64,000 nt of DNA from an uncultured Kiritimatiellota bacterium (GTDB taxonomy: Bacteria > Verrucomicrobiota > Kiritimatiellia > RFP12 > UBA1067), in NCBI GenBank assembly GCA_934621385.1, contig CAKTUI010000008.1:3982-67981 (forward strand), in the 5' to 3' direction. Position 1 is the first letter of the stretch, and the number at the start of each line of letters is the position of its first letter. The notes below the pieces were generated by a model. The model made no database searches. It saw only the letters and a list, made by a program, of their open reading frames with translations, and was not told where the DNA came from. Shown one piece after another: positions 27,214 through 36,014 of this stretch. A program made the position numbers and the translations under genes.

Positions 27214-27830
27214 CTTACCTCCTGTCCCTTCGCCCAGCTGCGGATGTCGTCCTTTGTGCCGAACTTACCATCCATGCCCGCGCACCAAACGACCGCGCTC
27301 GCCCGCACATTCACCGTACCGTAGCCCTCGGGACTCGCCCGCACGATGCCGTCCATGTCGTCGTCAATTGCAAAGCGCAGGCGGTGATCCTGAATCGTGC
27401 CGCCCGACGGGACCTTCGCGCTGAGGCTCACCGAGCCCCTCGCCGCCAGCCGCTTGATGGTGTCGTGCGCCCAGGGCGAGACGATGCCGCATTGGTCGAG
27501 TCCCGACAGCTCGTAGCGCGTGATGCCCTGGTCGTCGGTCGTCTGCTTGTAGGTCAGCGACATTGCGCCGCGCCGCGCAAGTGCCGCGCCCACGCGGGGC
27601 GTCATCTCGCCGTTGCCGCTCGCGCCTTCGCTCAGAATCGTGCGCGGCCAGGATCCCTCCTTCTGGAGGACGGCTGTCAGCGCGGTCGCAACCTCGCTCA
27701 CCAGCTCCTGCCCCTTCGCACGTTGCGCCTTGCGCACAACGCCCTGGTACCCGACCAACGACGCACCCGCCAGCGCGGCGATGATTCCCACGACAACCAG
27801 CATCTCAACAAGTGTAAAGGCCTTCTTCAT
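27210..27830 (-). CDS. GspG-like pseudopilin with Ala before the cleavage site
   Basis: 206 aa. MKKA|FTLVEMLVVVGIIAALA and a GspG-like helix (KAQRAKGQELVSEVATALTA). The end, AGMDGKFGTKDDIRSW, is the acidic calcium-loop-like tail seen in GspG relatives. It starts five bases after the preceding gene's stop. Confidence 0.87.
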   Translation of the reverse strand: MKKAFTLVEMLVVVGIIAALAGASLVGYQGVVRKAQRAKGQELVSEVATALTAVLQKEGSWPRTILSEGASGNGEMTPRVGAALARRGAMSLTYKQTTDDQGITRYELSGLDQCGIVSPWAHDTIKRLAARGSVSLSAKVPSGGTIQDHRLRFAIDDDMDGIVRASPEGYGTVNVRASAVVWCAGMDGKFGTKDDIRSWAKGQEVR

Positions 27831-27835
27831 AATCG

Positions 27836-29023
27836 TCAGTTGCTCATCTGGACGACGTCATCCGCCATCCAATCCATAATCATCCGCTGATAGCGGCTCA
27901 GTTCGGAATTGTTCCTAATCTCCTCCGCAGACACCCACGGCGGAAAGGTCTTGCCATTCGGACCCGCACTCCACAGGCGGTAGGTCTGGTAGGGCGGCGG
28001 CGAGTAGTAGTAGAAGTCGTTGCCCCACCCGTCCTTGCACGTCACGCCGTCCAGTGCATACAGCCGCGAATTGCCGCCGCTCGACCCGCTCTGGCTGTCC
28101 TCGGCCGAATAGAGGACCGGATACGGATTGTCCACGCTGATGTTCCGTCCCTTGCTCGTATCGTCCGTCGCCGCGAGTTCCACGCCGTAGAGCGTGAACG
28201 ACTGGCGCTCACATGTGAGCTGACCCTCAAGATTCGCTAACCACCGCGCCGTCACAGCCTGGGACGGCAGGAGCTCGACCTTCCAGCGGTTCGACTTCTG
28301 CGCACCGCTGCTGCTCTCCTGAATCTGCTGATTCAATTCGTCCCAGCTGTTGTAGGGCGTACCGTCGTCGAACTTGCTCGGCAACTCGTTGTTGTTGCAC
28401 CACTGCACGAAGTCCCCGTAGATGCTGCTGTCGTTGTGGCCCATCATCACCAAGTAGCGCGGCAGAAGGTAGCTCATCAGTCCAAACTGGAAGAGCTGAA
28501 TCTCCGTCCAGTCCGCCTCGTGCGATTTGCTGTTGAGCAGGCCCGGGTCGTCCAGCGCATTGAAGAGGTAGGCGAGTGCCGGATTCTTGCCGTAGGCGCT
28601 GTCGGGCTCCTGGTTATGCAGGTCGCGCAGGGCCTCCGAGACGCTCCGCACATAGTCATGCATATCGCTCGCGTACGGGTACTTCATCGCAACCGGCTGA
28701 CTGCGGCAGGCCGCCTCAATCTGCCTCCACATCTCGTCCGTGTCCCGAAAACTCGTGCCCGGATTCCGGCTCACCTGCTGGATGCCGCGCTCGTTCACCG
28801 CGTAGAAGGAGTTCCGGCTGCCGTGCAGTTTCACGGGCGGATAACTTCCAATCGCGGCATAATACCCCGAGATGCAGTTCTCAAGGCGCTGCATACGCGT
28901 AATCGTCCGGTTGCGGGCCTCGGTACTGCTCCCAAGCCCCGCAAGACGGAAGACAATCGACATCAGCGTCACGATGACGACCGTGACGACCAGCATCTCG
29001 ACGAGTGTAAAGGCTTTGCGCAT
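27836..29023 (-). CDS. Large pseudopilin (395 aa)
   Basis: MRKA|FTLVEMLVVTVVIVTLMS forms the N-terminal helix; MQRLENCISGYYAAIGSYPP follows, the part of a GspG-like stalk that faces the filament. The soluble domain is large for a pseudopilin and ends with KDGWGNDFYYYSPPPYQTYR and SAGPNGK, again GspG-like. It is directly downstream of gspF (one-base overlap, TGATG). Confidence 0.85.
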   Translation of the reverse strand: MRKAFTLVEMLVVTVVIVTLMSIVFRLAGLGSSTEARNRTITRMQRLENCISGYYAAIGSYPPVKLHGSRNSFYAVNERGIQQVSRNPGTSFRDTDEMWRQIEAACRSQPVAMKYPYASDMHDYVRSVSEALRDLHNQEPDSAYGKNPALAYLFNALDDPGLLNSKSHEADWTEIQLFQFGLMSYLLPRYLVMMGHNDSSIYGDFVQWCNNNELPSKFDDGTPYNSWDELNQQIQESSSGAQKSNRWKVELLPSQAVTARWLANLEGQLTCERQSFTLYGVELAATDDTSKGRNISVDNPYPVLYSAEDSQSGSSGGNSRLYALDGVTCKDGWGNDFYYYSPPPYQTYRLWSAGPNGKTFPPWVSAEEIRNNSELSRYQRMIMDWMADDVVQMSN

Positions 29024-30336
29024 CAGGCACCGGCTCCCGAAACGGACGAAATAATCTTGATCATCGGCAAGAACATCGCGATAACGATGGTGCCGACGAC
29101 AAGTGCGAGAACGATGATGAGTGCCGGCTCAATCGCGGCGGTCATGCCAGCGACGGCGTTGTCGACCTCATCGTCGTATGTGTTCGCAATACGCGTGAGC
29201 ATATCGGCAAGCGCACCCGTCTCCTCGCCGACCTCGACCATCGATGTCACCATCGGAGGAAAGACTGGGCACTGCGAGAGCGGCTGTGTCATGCCCTCGC
29301 CTTCCTTCACCGCATCATGGACATTCTGGAGGGCCTTCGAAACCACGCGGTTGCCCGTCGTGTCGCGCACGATGACGAGCGACTGCAGAATCGGCACGCC
29401 CGACGCGAGCAGCGTACCAAGCGTACGCGTCACACGCGAGACCGCCGTGCGCTGCACGAGCGTCCCCGTCACCGGCATCTTCAACGAGCAAACATCGTAG
29501 AAATACGCACCTTTCTCGGTCTTTCCGACAACTTTCTTGATGACCCAGAGCGCGAAGACGAACGCGGCAATCTGCAGGCCGTTGTGTTGTACGAACTCCG
29601 AGGCCTGAATCACCCACTCGGTGATCGCCGGCAACGACGCACCGCCCAACATGTCGTTGAAGACCTGCTTGAACTTCGGGATGACCGCCACCAACAAGAA
29701 GGCCGTAATGCCGACGGCCGCAATCAGCACGACGATCGGGTAAATCATCGCACCCTTCACCTTGTTCTTGATCTTCTCGGACTTCTCGGCAAATTCGGCC
29801 AGACGCCCAAGCACGACTTCGAGCACACCGCCCGCCTCGCCGGCCTTCACCATGTTCACGTAGAGCTTGTCGAAAATCTTCGGATACTGCGTCAGCGACT
29901 CCGAGAACGTGCCACCGGCCGCAATGTTGTCCGCAATCCCGGTCAGCGCCTCCTGCATCTGCTCGTCCTTCATCTGCCGCTTCAGCACCTCGATGCCGCG
30001 CATCAGCGGAAGCCCCGCATTGACGAGCGTCGCCAACTGACGCGTGAACTGGGTGAGGACCTTCGTCTTCACGCGCCCGCGCATCCACTCTGGCGTCTTG
30101 ATCTTCAGTTCGCGGTTCAGCCCCGAGCCTTTCTTCTTCTCCTTCTTCGCCGGGGCGGCCTTTTTCTTCGCCGCCTTTGCCGCAGGCGCGGGCGCCGACT
30201 TCACCTCGCCAAGCGCCGTCGGGAAAAGACCCTGTGCACGGACGGCCGCAATCGCCGAAGCGCGATCGCCCGCCTCAACCTGTCCACGGGTCTCGTTGCC
30301 CGCAGCGTCCTTCGCAATGTACTGGAATGTCGCCAT
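29023..30336 (-). CDS. gspF: GspF/PilC-type inner-membrane platform protein
   Basis: 437 aa. Integral platform of type II secretion or type IV pilus machines. It has two copies of the GspF domain: the first from about residue 95 (LTQFTRQLATLVNAGLPLMR) and the second from about 300 (RVTRTLGTLLASGVPILQSL), separated by helices, with a last hydrophobic helix (EPALIIVLALVVGTIVIAMF). An N-terminal MATFQYIAKDAAGNETRG is typical, followed by a Lys/Ala-rich linker at about 50-70. It opens the pseudopilin unit. No GspE ATPase, secretin or prepilin peptidase is in the window. Confidence 0.93.
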   Translation of the reverse strand: MATFQYIAKDAAGNETRGQVEAGDRASAIAAVRAQGLFPTALGEVKSAPAPAAKAAKKKAAPAKKEKKKGSGLNRELKIKTPEWMRGRVKTKVLTQFTRQLATLVNAGLPLMRGIEVLKRQMKDEQMQEALTGIADNIAAGGTFSESLTQYPKIFDKLYVNMVKAGEAGGVLEVVLGRLAEFAEKSEKIKNKVKGAMIYPIVVLIAAVGITAFLLVAVIPKFKQVFNDMLGGASLPAITEWVIQASEFVQHNGLQIAAFVFALWVIKKVVGKTEKGAYFYDVCSLKMPVTGTLVQRTAVSRVTRTLGTLLASGVPILQSLVIVRDTTGNRVVSKALQNVHDAVKEGEGMTQPLSQCPVFPPMVTSMVEVGEETGALADMLTRIANTYDDEVDNAVAGMTAAIEPALIIVLALVVGTIVIAMFLPMIKIISSVSGAGA

Positions 30337-30367
30337 GTACGCAATCCTCTAATCAAGTTTTGAGTGC

Positions 30368-30376
30368 ATTATACCA
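30368..30376 (-). promoter_or_regulatory. Extended -10 promoter of the pseudopilin unit
   Basis: Minus strand TGTGGTATAAT (TATAAT at 30368-30373), 31 bases before the gspF ATG, with AGAGGA in the leader. Confidence 0.6.
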
Positions 30377-30475
30377 CATCGGAGCTGTTTCTCGCAAGAG
30401 CCGCGCCCGCCGAACCAACAGCCCGAAAAACCGACGGCGCAGCCCGAATTGTGCCGCGCCGCCCATCTGGACCAA

Positions 30476-30802
30476 TCAGAAATGGAGCACCTTCGGCACG
30501 TAGCCGTTCGCCTCGTCGGGCGTCATCTGGGCGAAAGCCATCACAATCAGCCGGTCACCGACCTTGCCCTTGTGCGCGGCGGCCCCGTTCAGGCAGCACA
30601 CGTGCGACCCACGCTTGCCCGTAATCGCATACGTCTCGAAACGGTTGCCGTTCTCGACATCCGCCACAAGAATCTTCTCGTAGGGCACGAGACCAACGGC
30701 TTCCATGTCATCCGGATCGAGCGTCAGCGAACCCTCATAGTCAAGACACGCCTCCGTGACGCGAATGCGGTGCAACTTTGCCTTCAAAATCTGAATCAAC
30801 AT
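30476..30802 (-). CDS. panD: Aspartate 1-decarboxylase precursor
   Basis: 108 aa from ATG 30802, chosen because AAGGA precedes it and the product then starts MLIQILKAKLHRIRVTEA as in the family. PanD makes beta-alanine from aspartate for pantothenate synthesis. It self-cleaves between Gly24 and Ser25 (YEGS) to form the pyruvoyl cofactor; both residues are present at the canonical positions, and catalytic Lys9 and Tyr58-like residues fit (AKLHR; ETYAITGKRG). The longer frame upstream to 31294 lies in non-coding repeats. Standalone gene. Confidence 0.95.
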   Translation of the reverse strand: MLIQILKAKLHRIRVTEACLDYEGSLTLDPDDMEAVGLVPYEKILVADVENGNRFETYAITGKRGSHVCCLNGAAAHKGKVGDRLIVMAFAQMTPDEANGYVPKVLHF

Positions 30803-30832
30803 CTTTTTATCGTCCTTGTATGGGGAGCGACT

Positions 30833-30843
30833 ATTATACCATA
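30833..30843 (-). promoter_or_regulatory. Extended -10 promoter of panD
   Basis: Minus strand TATGGTATAAT (TATAAT at 30833-30838), 30 bases before the panD ATG, with AAGGA in the leader. The dispersed GC-rich repeat lies directly upstream. Confidence 0.65.
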
Positions 30844-30848
30844 AAGCG

Positions 30849-30890
30849 CAAGTTCGGGGGCTTGCGCGGCAGATTGAACTGCCGCGCCTG
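30849..30890. repeat. REP-like element with perfect hairpin
   Basis: Contains GTTCGGGGGCTTGCGCGGC and a perfect 9-bp stem GCGCGGCAG/CTGCCGCGC (30864-30872 with 30879-30887, six-base loop). Related copies occur near 8166, 9673, 17948, 18309, 37014, 57634 and 63905. The 240 bases from here to the next promoter show no gene. Confidence 0.6.
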
Positions 30891-31119
30891 CACCATCTGA
30901 ACGCCTGCGCGGCATTCGAGCCGCTGCGCGTGAGAAGACTCTCCCGTGCGCATCCCAGCCATCCGTCGTGCGCACCACAAAACGCCGCGATGCGCATGGC
31001 ATCGCTCAATCTGCCGCAACACGGCTTCCCGTGACTTCTGTGATTCAATGCCCCATCCCTTTGCCGTTTTGCCGCGACAGCCGTCCAACAGGCGCACAAA
31101 CACCGTGAGCCGATTTTGG

Positions 31120-31133
31120 TATAATACGCCCCC
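31120..31133 (+). promoter_or_regulatory. Extended -10 promoter giving a leaderless transcript
   Basis: TTTGGTATAAT (TATAAT at 31120-31125) ends eight bases (ACGCCCCC) before ATG 31134. No ribosome binding site fits between them, so the predicted +1 lies within a base or two of the start codon. Confidence 0.65.
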
Positions 31134-32840
31134 ATGAGACGCAAAGGACAACAGGTCATCTCCGCATGGGTCGGGCTCTTCTCGGCCTTCGCGGCACTTG
31201 CGTCCGTCTCAATCGAAAATGCGGGGACACTGCAATCTGCCGCGCTCCCGGCGTTTGCCGATATGAGTGGCGTTTCCTGGTGCGGTTCGACCAACGCCTC
31301 CTTCTATGTCGTGCGGGATGGTGGGGCCGTCGTCTCAAACGGATGCTACCTCCACCGCATGAGCGTCGAGCTGGACAATCGTGGTCGCATGACGACACCA
31401 CCCAAACTGAGCGAGGGCATTCTCCTCCACGGAGCGCACGACGCAGAAGGCATTGCCCGCGATCCGCTGACCGGCACCATCTGGATTTCCGACGAATACG
31501 ATACCTCCATCCGCGAATACGACCCCGAAACAGGCAGGCAGACGGGGAATGATGTCGAAATCCCCGCCTTCGTCGTCAAGGGAACACGCAGCAACCTCTC
31601 CCTCGAATCGCTCACCATCTCCCCCGATGGGCGGACGATGTGGACGGCCAACGAGGAAGCACTGATAGACGACGGCGCGACGGCCGTCGCAAGTGCAACC
31701 GGGACGGTCGTCCGCCTCATCCGGTTCACCCGACTTGATGCATTCGACCCGTGGAAACTCTCGGGCATGTGGGCCTACCGCTGCGACCCCGTCGGCAAAA
31801 GTCACCCCGTGAACAGCGGCGTTTCGGATCTCTGCGCCCTTCCCGATGGCTCGCTCCTCGTCCTCGAACGTGAATGCTCATACGAGACGCTCGGGCTGAC
31901 GCACATCTACCGTCCAAGCCTTGCGGGTGCAACGGATGTGAGCGACAGGGCCTCCCTCACCAACGCGACCTACACGGCCGTCTCAAAAGGCGAACCCCTC
32001 TACACGGCACGGGACGGCCGATTCTTCAAGGAGGGCCTGACCTCCATCGCCATCTCCTGCTACGAGGGACTTGGACTCGGCCCGCGCAACCCGGATGGAA
32101 CCTACAACCTGATGATGGTCTCCGACGGCGGAGCCATCGCCAACAAGCGCTGGATGTTCCTCTCGGCCACCGCCAAGACGCAGGCGTTCATCCGCGCCCT
32201 CCGACTCTATGGACTGGATGACGACGGCTCCTTCAGCGTCCTCGCGCCCCAGAGAACGCTCGCCCAGTCCGAGAAAACCCAAACCCCGTCCTGGCGAATC
32301 GGCCTCGGCGGCTTCGGGCGCGGGGGCATCCGCACGGACATGAACACCTTCGGCAAGAACAACCGCGCCGACCACTATGGAATTGAAATGGACGTTCAGC
32401 GCAACCTCCTCCAGTCGGACAAGTATGACCTCTGGCTGGGACTTGGCGGGGCGTACGGGCCGCGGCAGGGCGGTGCATTCGCCGGAAATGCCGCGAAACT
32501 CAGCACGGGCGAGTTCCGTCTCATGACGATTCCCCAGCGCTACCTGACGGACGACTTCGCCCTTGGGTTGCGCCTCGGGGCAAGTTTCAACTGGCTCAAC
32601 GTCAAGTCCTCCACAGCGCAGGCAACCGCATTTCAGGATGCCTCAAAATCCGATACGCAATTTGCCGCGCAGGCGATTCTCGGTGTGCAGGCGACCTACA
32701 TGCTAAACGATCGCGTCGGACTCTACGGGAATTTCGACTGGCGGCTCGGTGACGAGGCCTCATTCAACACTCGCGCCGGGGAAAGCACCGTGGACATGAG
32801 CGGGTGGCTCTGGAGCACGGGCGCAATCCTGACATTCTAA
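31134..32840 (+). CDS. Phytase-like esterase domain fused to an outer-membrane barrel
   Basis: 568 aa. A signal peptide covers about residues 1-23. Residues about 35-370 match the 'esterase-like activity of phytase' propeller family: HDAEGIARDPLTGTIWISDE, SLESLTISPDGRTMWTANE, LPDGSLLVLER and SISCYEGLGLG-like segments carry the acidic loop residues that bind calcium. From about 395 the sequence changes to alternating strands (RIGLGGFGRGGIRTDMNTFG, LWLGLGGAYGPRQGG) and ends in GAILTF, with a C-terminal Phe as in barrels inserted by BAM. The protein probably presents a phosphodi- or monoesterase-like propeller on the cell surface or in the periplasm. Starts without a leader. Confidence 0.82.
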   Translation: MRRKGQQVISAWVGLFSAFAALASVSIENAGTLQSAALPAFADMSGVSWCGSTNASFYVVRDGGAVVSNGCYLHRMSVELDNRGRMTTPPKLSEGILLHGAHDAEGIARDPLTGTIWISDEYDTSIREYDPETGRQTGNDVEIPAFVVKGTRSNLSLESLTISPDGRTMWTANEEALIDDGATAVASATGTVVRLIRFTRLDAFDPWKLSGMWAYRCDPVGKSHPVNSGVSDLCALPDGSLLVLERECSYETLGLTHIYRPSLAGATDVSDRASLTNATYTAVSKGEPLYTARDGRFFKEGLTSIAISCYEGLGLGPRNPDGTYNLMMVSDGGAIANKRWMFLSATAKTQAFIRALRLYGLDDDGSFSVLAPQRTLAQSEKTQTPSWRIGLGGFGRGGIRTDMNTFGKNNRADHYGIEMDVQRNLLQSDKYDLWLGLGGAYGPRQGGAFAGNAAKLSTGEFRLMTIPQRYLTDDFALGLRLGASFNWLNVKSSTAQATAFQDASKSDTQFAAQAILGVQATYMLNDRVGLYGNFDWRLGDEASFNTRAGESTVDMSGWLWSTGAILTF

Positions 32841-32892
32841 CAAGAGTCGTGCGCCCGCGTCGCGTAAGGGGGAAAACGACGAACGCCGCGCT

Positions 32893-33756
32893 TTAGCGGG
32901 CGAGGAGGTTGAGCAGGCTCACGACCAGCCGCCCCGTCGTCAGAAAGGAGTCGACCGACAGCTTGTCCACCGTGTCCTGCGGCGTATGCCAGTAGTCGTT
33001 CCGCCCCGGCGCACTGCCATACTCGAAGTCGATGAGATCGATGGCACTGAAGCCCACATCCATAAAGGCGACATGGTCATCCTGGACGACCTCGGGAACG
33101 CGCACGACCTTCCCTTCGGGGAGACCGGCCCGCCGCGCCGCATGCAGGGCGATTCTCGCCAGCGTCTCGCTTCCGTTCGAGGGAATCGTAATCCGCAAGT
33201 CCCTGTCGCCCAGCATATCGAGGCAGATGACAGCCCGCACATCCAGCCCCTGCTCCTTGAAGGTGGCCGCCATGCGCCGCGAACCCCAGAACCCATCGTC
33301 CGCACCGTAGGAAACCATGCTTTCTTCGCCATCCGTCCACGCCAGCATCACATTTGCGGACGGGGCCTGTCGGTTCGTCAGCAAATCGGCCAGGGTAATC
33401 AGAAGCCCCGTCGTCGAAGCCCCGTCATTCGCCCCCGGACACGAAACGCCGCTCTTCGTGTCAAAATGCGAAACAATGACAGTCCACGGCTCACCCGGCT
33501 TCACGAGAAAGCCGCACATCAAGTTCGTGAACGTGCGCTCACCACGCGGCGTCATGGCCGTGAACCGATCGCGGCGGATGTCCGCCCCGAAAAGGCTGAC
33601 GCGGTCAAGAATCCAGTTCGAGGCCAATCTGCCGCGAATCGTCCCCGCGTCACGCGGCGTACACTCCTCGACAAACGCGGCAGTCTGTTCAAGGGCATTG
33701 GTGGCATCGTGCGGCGAAAAGACAAGCGCCGCCGCCAAAAAGGGCAGAATCATCAT
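32893..33756 (-). CDS. M28-family zinc aminopeptidase / glutaminyl cyclase-like protein
   Basis: 287 aa, with an N-terminal signal-like helix (MMILPFLAAALVFS). Zinc ligands of clan MH are visible: HFDTK, the Asp of GANDGAS, DGEE with the catalytic Glu, the Asp of CLDMLGD, and DYWHTPQDTVD with the last His. The pattern (single-domain, GANDGAS, WTDGEE) is closest to glutaminyl-peptide cyclotransferase-like M28 proteins. It starts four bases after the parB stop. Confidence 0.85.
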   Translation of the reverse strand: MMILPFLAAALVFSPHDATNALEQTAAFVEECTPRDAGTIRGRLASNWILDRVSLFGADIRRDRFTAMTPRGERTFTNLMCGFLVKPGEPWTVIVSHFDTKSGVSCPGANDGASTTGLLITLADLLTNRQAPSANVMLAWTDGEESMVSYGADDGFWGSRRMAATFKEQGLDVRAVICLDMLGDRDLRITIPSNGSETLARIALHAARRAGLPEGKVVRVPEVVQDDHVAFMDVGFSAIDLIDFEYGSAPGRNDYWHTPQDTVDKLSVDSFLTTGRLVVSLLNLLAR

Positions 33757-33760
33757 AAAA

Positions 33761-34735
33761 TTAGTCGACCTTCAGACCAATCATGGAAATAACCCGGTCA
33801 AGGTCGTCATTGTCAAAGAAATCAATCTCAAGAACGCCCTTCGTGTGCTTGCCATTGGCATGGGTCACGCCGCTCGTCAGACGGACGGCACACCCAAGAT
33901 GCTTCTTGAGCTTATCCGTCAGGCTACGAACATAGCCCTCGGGAAGGTCGGGCGTACCAGAGTGGACGACCGACACCGGCTTGTGGAGCCGGTCGACCTT
34001 CTTCTCCAAGGCCCGAACCGTCAGTTGGTCGTTCACGCAGTCCCGCGCCAAGAGGACACGATCCTTCTCGTCATCGACTGACAGCAGGACTTTCGCGTGC
34101 CCAACCGACAGCAATTTCGTCTGAATCAGGGCCTTAACCTCGTCGGGCAACTCAAGTAGACGCGTCGCATTCGCCACCGTCGCACGGCCCTTGCCGACTC
34201 GGTCGGCGACCTCCTGCTGCGTCAGATTGAACCGCTCCTGAAGCGTCCGATAACTGACAGCCTCCTCAATCGGGTTCAGATCCTCGCGCTGAAGGTTCTC
34301 AGTCGTCGTCATGGCGGCGGCCGTCAGGTCGTCCGCCTCAATCAGCGTGACGCGAATCTTCGTCCAGCCAATCAGCTGGGCGGCACGAAGACGGCGCTCA
34401 CCGGCGATCAGCTCATAGCGCCCCGCCGCATTCTTGCGGACGGTCGGCGGCTGTACAAGACCGTTGTTCTTGAGCGATTCGCCAAGTTCGCGAAGCTCCT
34501 CCTCCTTAAAGTCGCGGCGCGGCTGATAGGGACTGCGCTCAATGTCGGCAATCTTCAGCTCAAGCGGCGCACCGGCCGAAATCGCCGGCACGGGCAACGG
34601 CGCAACGGGAACACGCGAACCGCCGGACGCAAGAAGTCCGTCCAGCCCACGGCCAAGACCGTGCTTCTTCTCAACGCGCACGGGGGCCTTGGAGGTCCCC
34701 GTCGCTTTCTTCAGGAATGGATTCGGCTTCGCCAC
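33761..34735 (-). CDS. parB: ParB chromosome partitioning protein
   Basis: 324 aa from GTG 34735. An N-terminal KKHGLGRGLDGLL is the usual ParA-interacting start; the CTP-binding ParB domain has IERSPYQPRRDF, NGLVQPPTV and the box II GERRLRAA; box III TTTENLQREDLNPIEEA is intact; the HTH (TQQEVADRVGKGRATVAN) and C-terminal dimerisation domain follow. It would bind parS and spread as a CTP clamp. No parA is adjacent and I found no obvious parS. The upstream neighbour is a surface-repeat protein gene, eight bases away. Confidence 0.95.
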   Translation of the reverse strand: MAKPNPFLKKATGTSKAPVRVEKKHGLGRGLDGLLASGGSRVPVAPLPVPAISAGAPLELKIADIERSPYQPRRDFKEEELRELGESLKNNGLVQPPTVRKNAAGRYELIAGERRLRAAQLIGWTKIRVTLIEADDLTAAAMTTTENLQREDLNPIEEAVSYRTLQERFNLTQQEVADRVGKGRATVANATRLLELPDEVKALIQTKLLSVGHAKVLLSVDDEKDRVLLARDCVNDQLTVRALEKKVDRLHKPVSVVHSGTPDLPEGYVRSLTDKLKKHLGCAVRLTSGVTHANGKHTKGVLEIDFFDNDDLDRVISMIGLKVD

Positions 34736-34743
34736 CGCAGGTA

Positions 34744-35457
34744 TTAGAAATAGGCGTTGACGATCGGGAGGACCTTCAGCTGGTTATCCATGATGATGTT
34801 CACGATACCAATCTGGAAGCCCCACGGGCAACGTTCGGCAAAGTTCACGATGCCGATCTGGCAGCCGTGCAGTTCGTTGGCCATGTTGAAGATACCCGCC
34901 AGCTGGCAGCCGTAGGCAACCTCGGCAATGTTCACGCCGATTGCGCCCTGGAAACCATAGAGCTGCTTCTTCGTAATGTTCACGAGGCCCGACATCTGCC
35001 AGCCCCACAGCTCGTCCTGGAAGCTGCCGAGGAACTCAAGGTCAAGACCCCAGAAGTTCTTGCGGTAACCGAAACCGCCCGCCTCAACGCCATAGACCGT
35101 GCCCTGGCTGATGTTCGCACCCAGCGTCAGGCGCATACCATAGACATCCTCGTCCATCGCGTAGTTGAAGAGACCCGCGACCTGGAGGCCCGCCATCGTG
35201 TCACGCGTCGTCATGCCAAGCCCGCCAATTCCGAGACCGTACATCAGGGGCGCATCGGAATAAAACAGGTTGAGATCAAGGCCAAAGACATCCCACTTCG
35301 CAAGGCCCCACGGAAGCTGCACCGGCGAAGCCAAGCCGAACGCAACGGGAGTCCAGCCAATGGCGCCCGACTCTTCTTCTTCCGCCTCCTCTGCGAACGC
35401 AGGAACCGCCGCCGCAAGCGCAAACGCCGCGATACCGACCTTAATCAAACGATTCAT
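34744..35457 (-). CDS. Secreted repeat protein with Gly-x-Gln motifs
   Basis: 237 aa. A clean signal peptide ends at AVPAFA. The mature part has short repeats of the form GxQxxGxxNxA: GLQVAGLFNYAM, GWQMSGLVNITK, GFQGAIGVNIAE, GCQLAGIFNMAN, GCQIGIVNFAE, GFQIGIVNIIM. Similar repeats are found in poorly characterised beta-rich surface proteins of several Gram-negative groups; the protein ends in Tyr-Phe. Function unknown. AAAGGAG precedes the ATG and a strong promoter lies upstream. Confidence 0.75.
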   Translation of the reverse strand: MNRLIKVGIAAFALAAAVPAFAEEAEEEESGAIGWTPVAFGLASPVQLPWGLAKWDVFGLDLNLFYSDAPLMYGLGIGGLGMTTRDTMAGLQVAGLFNYAMDEDVYGMRLTLGANISQGTVYGVEAGGFGYRKNFWGLDLEFLGSFQDELWGWQMSGLVNITKKQLYGFQGAIGVNIAEVAYGCQLAGIFNMANELHGCQIGIVNFAERCPWGFQIGIVNIIMDNQLKVLPIVNAYF

Positions 35458-35496
35458 TTTATCTAATCTCCTTTTACTAGGTGAAATCTTGCACGT

Positions 35497-35526
35497 ATTT
35501 TACTCTATTTGGGGCGCTCGTGTCAA
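35497..35526 (-). promoter_or_regulatory. Sigma70 promoter upstream of the repeat protein and parB
   Basis: Minus strand TTGACA (35521-35526), an 18-bp spacer, TAAAAT (35497-35502); start codon 40 bases downstream, with AAAGGAG in between. Confidence 0.7.
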
Positions 35527-35648
35527 TGTGGAACCAGAAAATACTCACAGAAAAGTGCAAGGGCCGGAAAACACGGTCAACAGGCAACCACGCACCCTCC
35601 CATCCCCCCACGACACCGTCCCCCATCCGAAGAAATAAGCCGCCCCAC

Positions 35649-35680
35649 AATTGTCGTCATAAAGACAATTATGATGTAAT
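35649..35680 (+). promoter_or_regulatory. hipB promoter with overlapping inverted-repeat operator
   Basis: AATTGTC (35649-35655) and GACAATT (35664-35670) are perfect inverted arms with an eight-base centre. They overlap a possible promoter: TTGTCG (35651-35656), 18 bases, TGTAAT (35675-35680) in the context TATGATGTAAT. This is where a HipB antitoxin would bind to repress its own operon. Confidence 0.55.
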
Positions 35681-35711
35681 ATCCGCATCTTCTGCTCTTA
35701 TAAGAACAGTG

Positions 35712-36014
35712 ATGCTGTACCTGACACGACAAGAAATACTGCACACGCTTGGCGCGAGCATACGCTCGGCGCGACTGGCGGACAACCTCTCACTTGAGAC
35801 ATTGGCCGCACGAAGTGGCATCTCGGTCTCGGCTCTTCGAAATCTTGAGAATGGGAAGAACGCCTCGACCGTGACGCTTCTGGAGGTCTGCCGCACCCTG
35901 CGTCGGACGGACTGGATTCTCAACATCGCGCCACCGGAAATAAATGACGCGCTCTTCGACCGCGCTGAACCGAAGAAACGCCTCCGCGCCTCACCAAGGA
36001 GAAAAACGCCATGA
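35712..36014 (+). CDS. HipB-like XRE-family antitoxin/regulator
   Basis: 100 aa from ATG 35712. A helix-turn-helix of the Cro/CI type occupies about residues 15-65 (LSLETLAARSGISVSALRNL), and TLRRTDWILNIAPPE resembles HipB-type antitoxins. The tail is basic. Its stop overlaps the ATG of a hipA fragment (ATGA), the usual hipBA arrangement. With the toxin destroyed it survives as a lone regulator. An upstream in-frame ATG also exists; 35712 fits the promoter. Confidence 0.72.
   Translation: MLYLTRQEILHTLGASIRSARLADNLSLETLAARSGISVSALRNLENGKNASTVTLLEVCRTLRRTDWILNIAPPEINDALFDRAEPKKRLRASPRRKTP

Noticed and set aside
30803..31294. Long upstream extension of panD
   Set aside because: PanD has a fixed N-terminus with Ser25; the extension crosses a promoter and a REP-like element.
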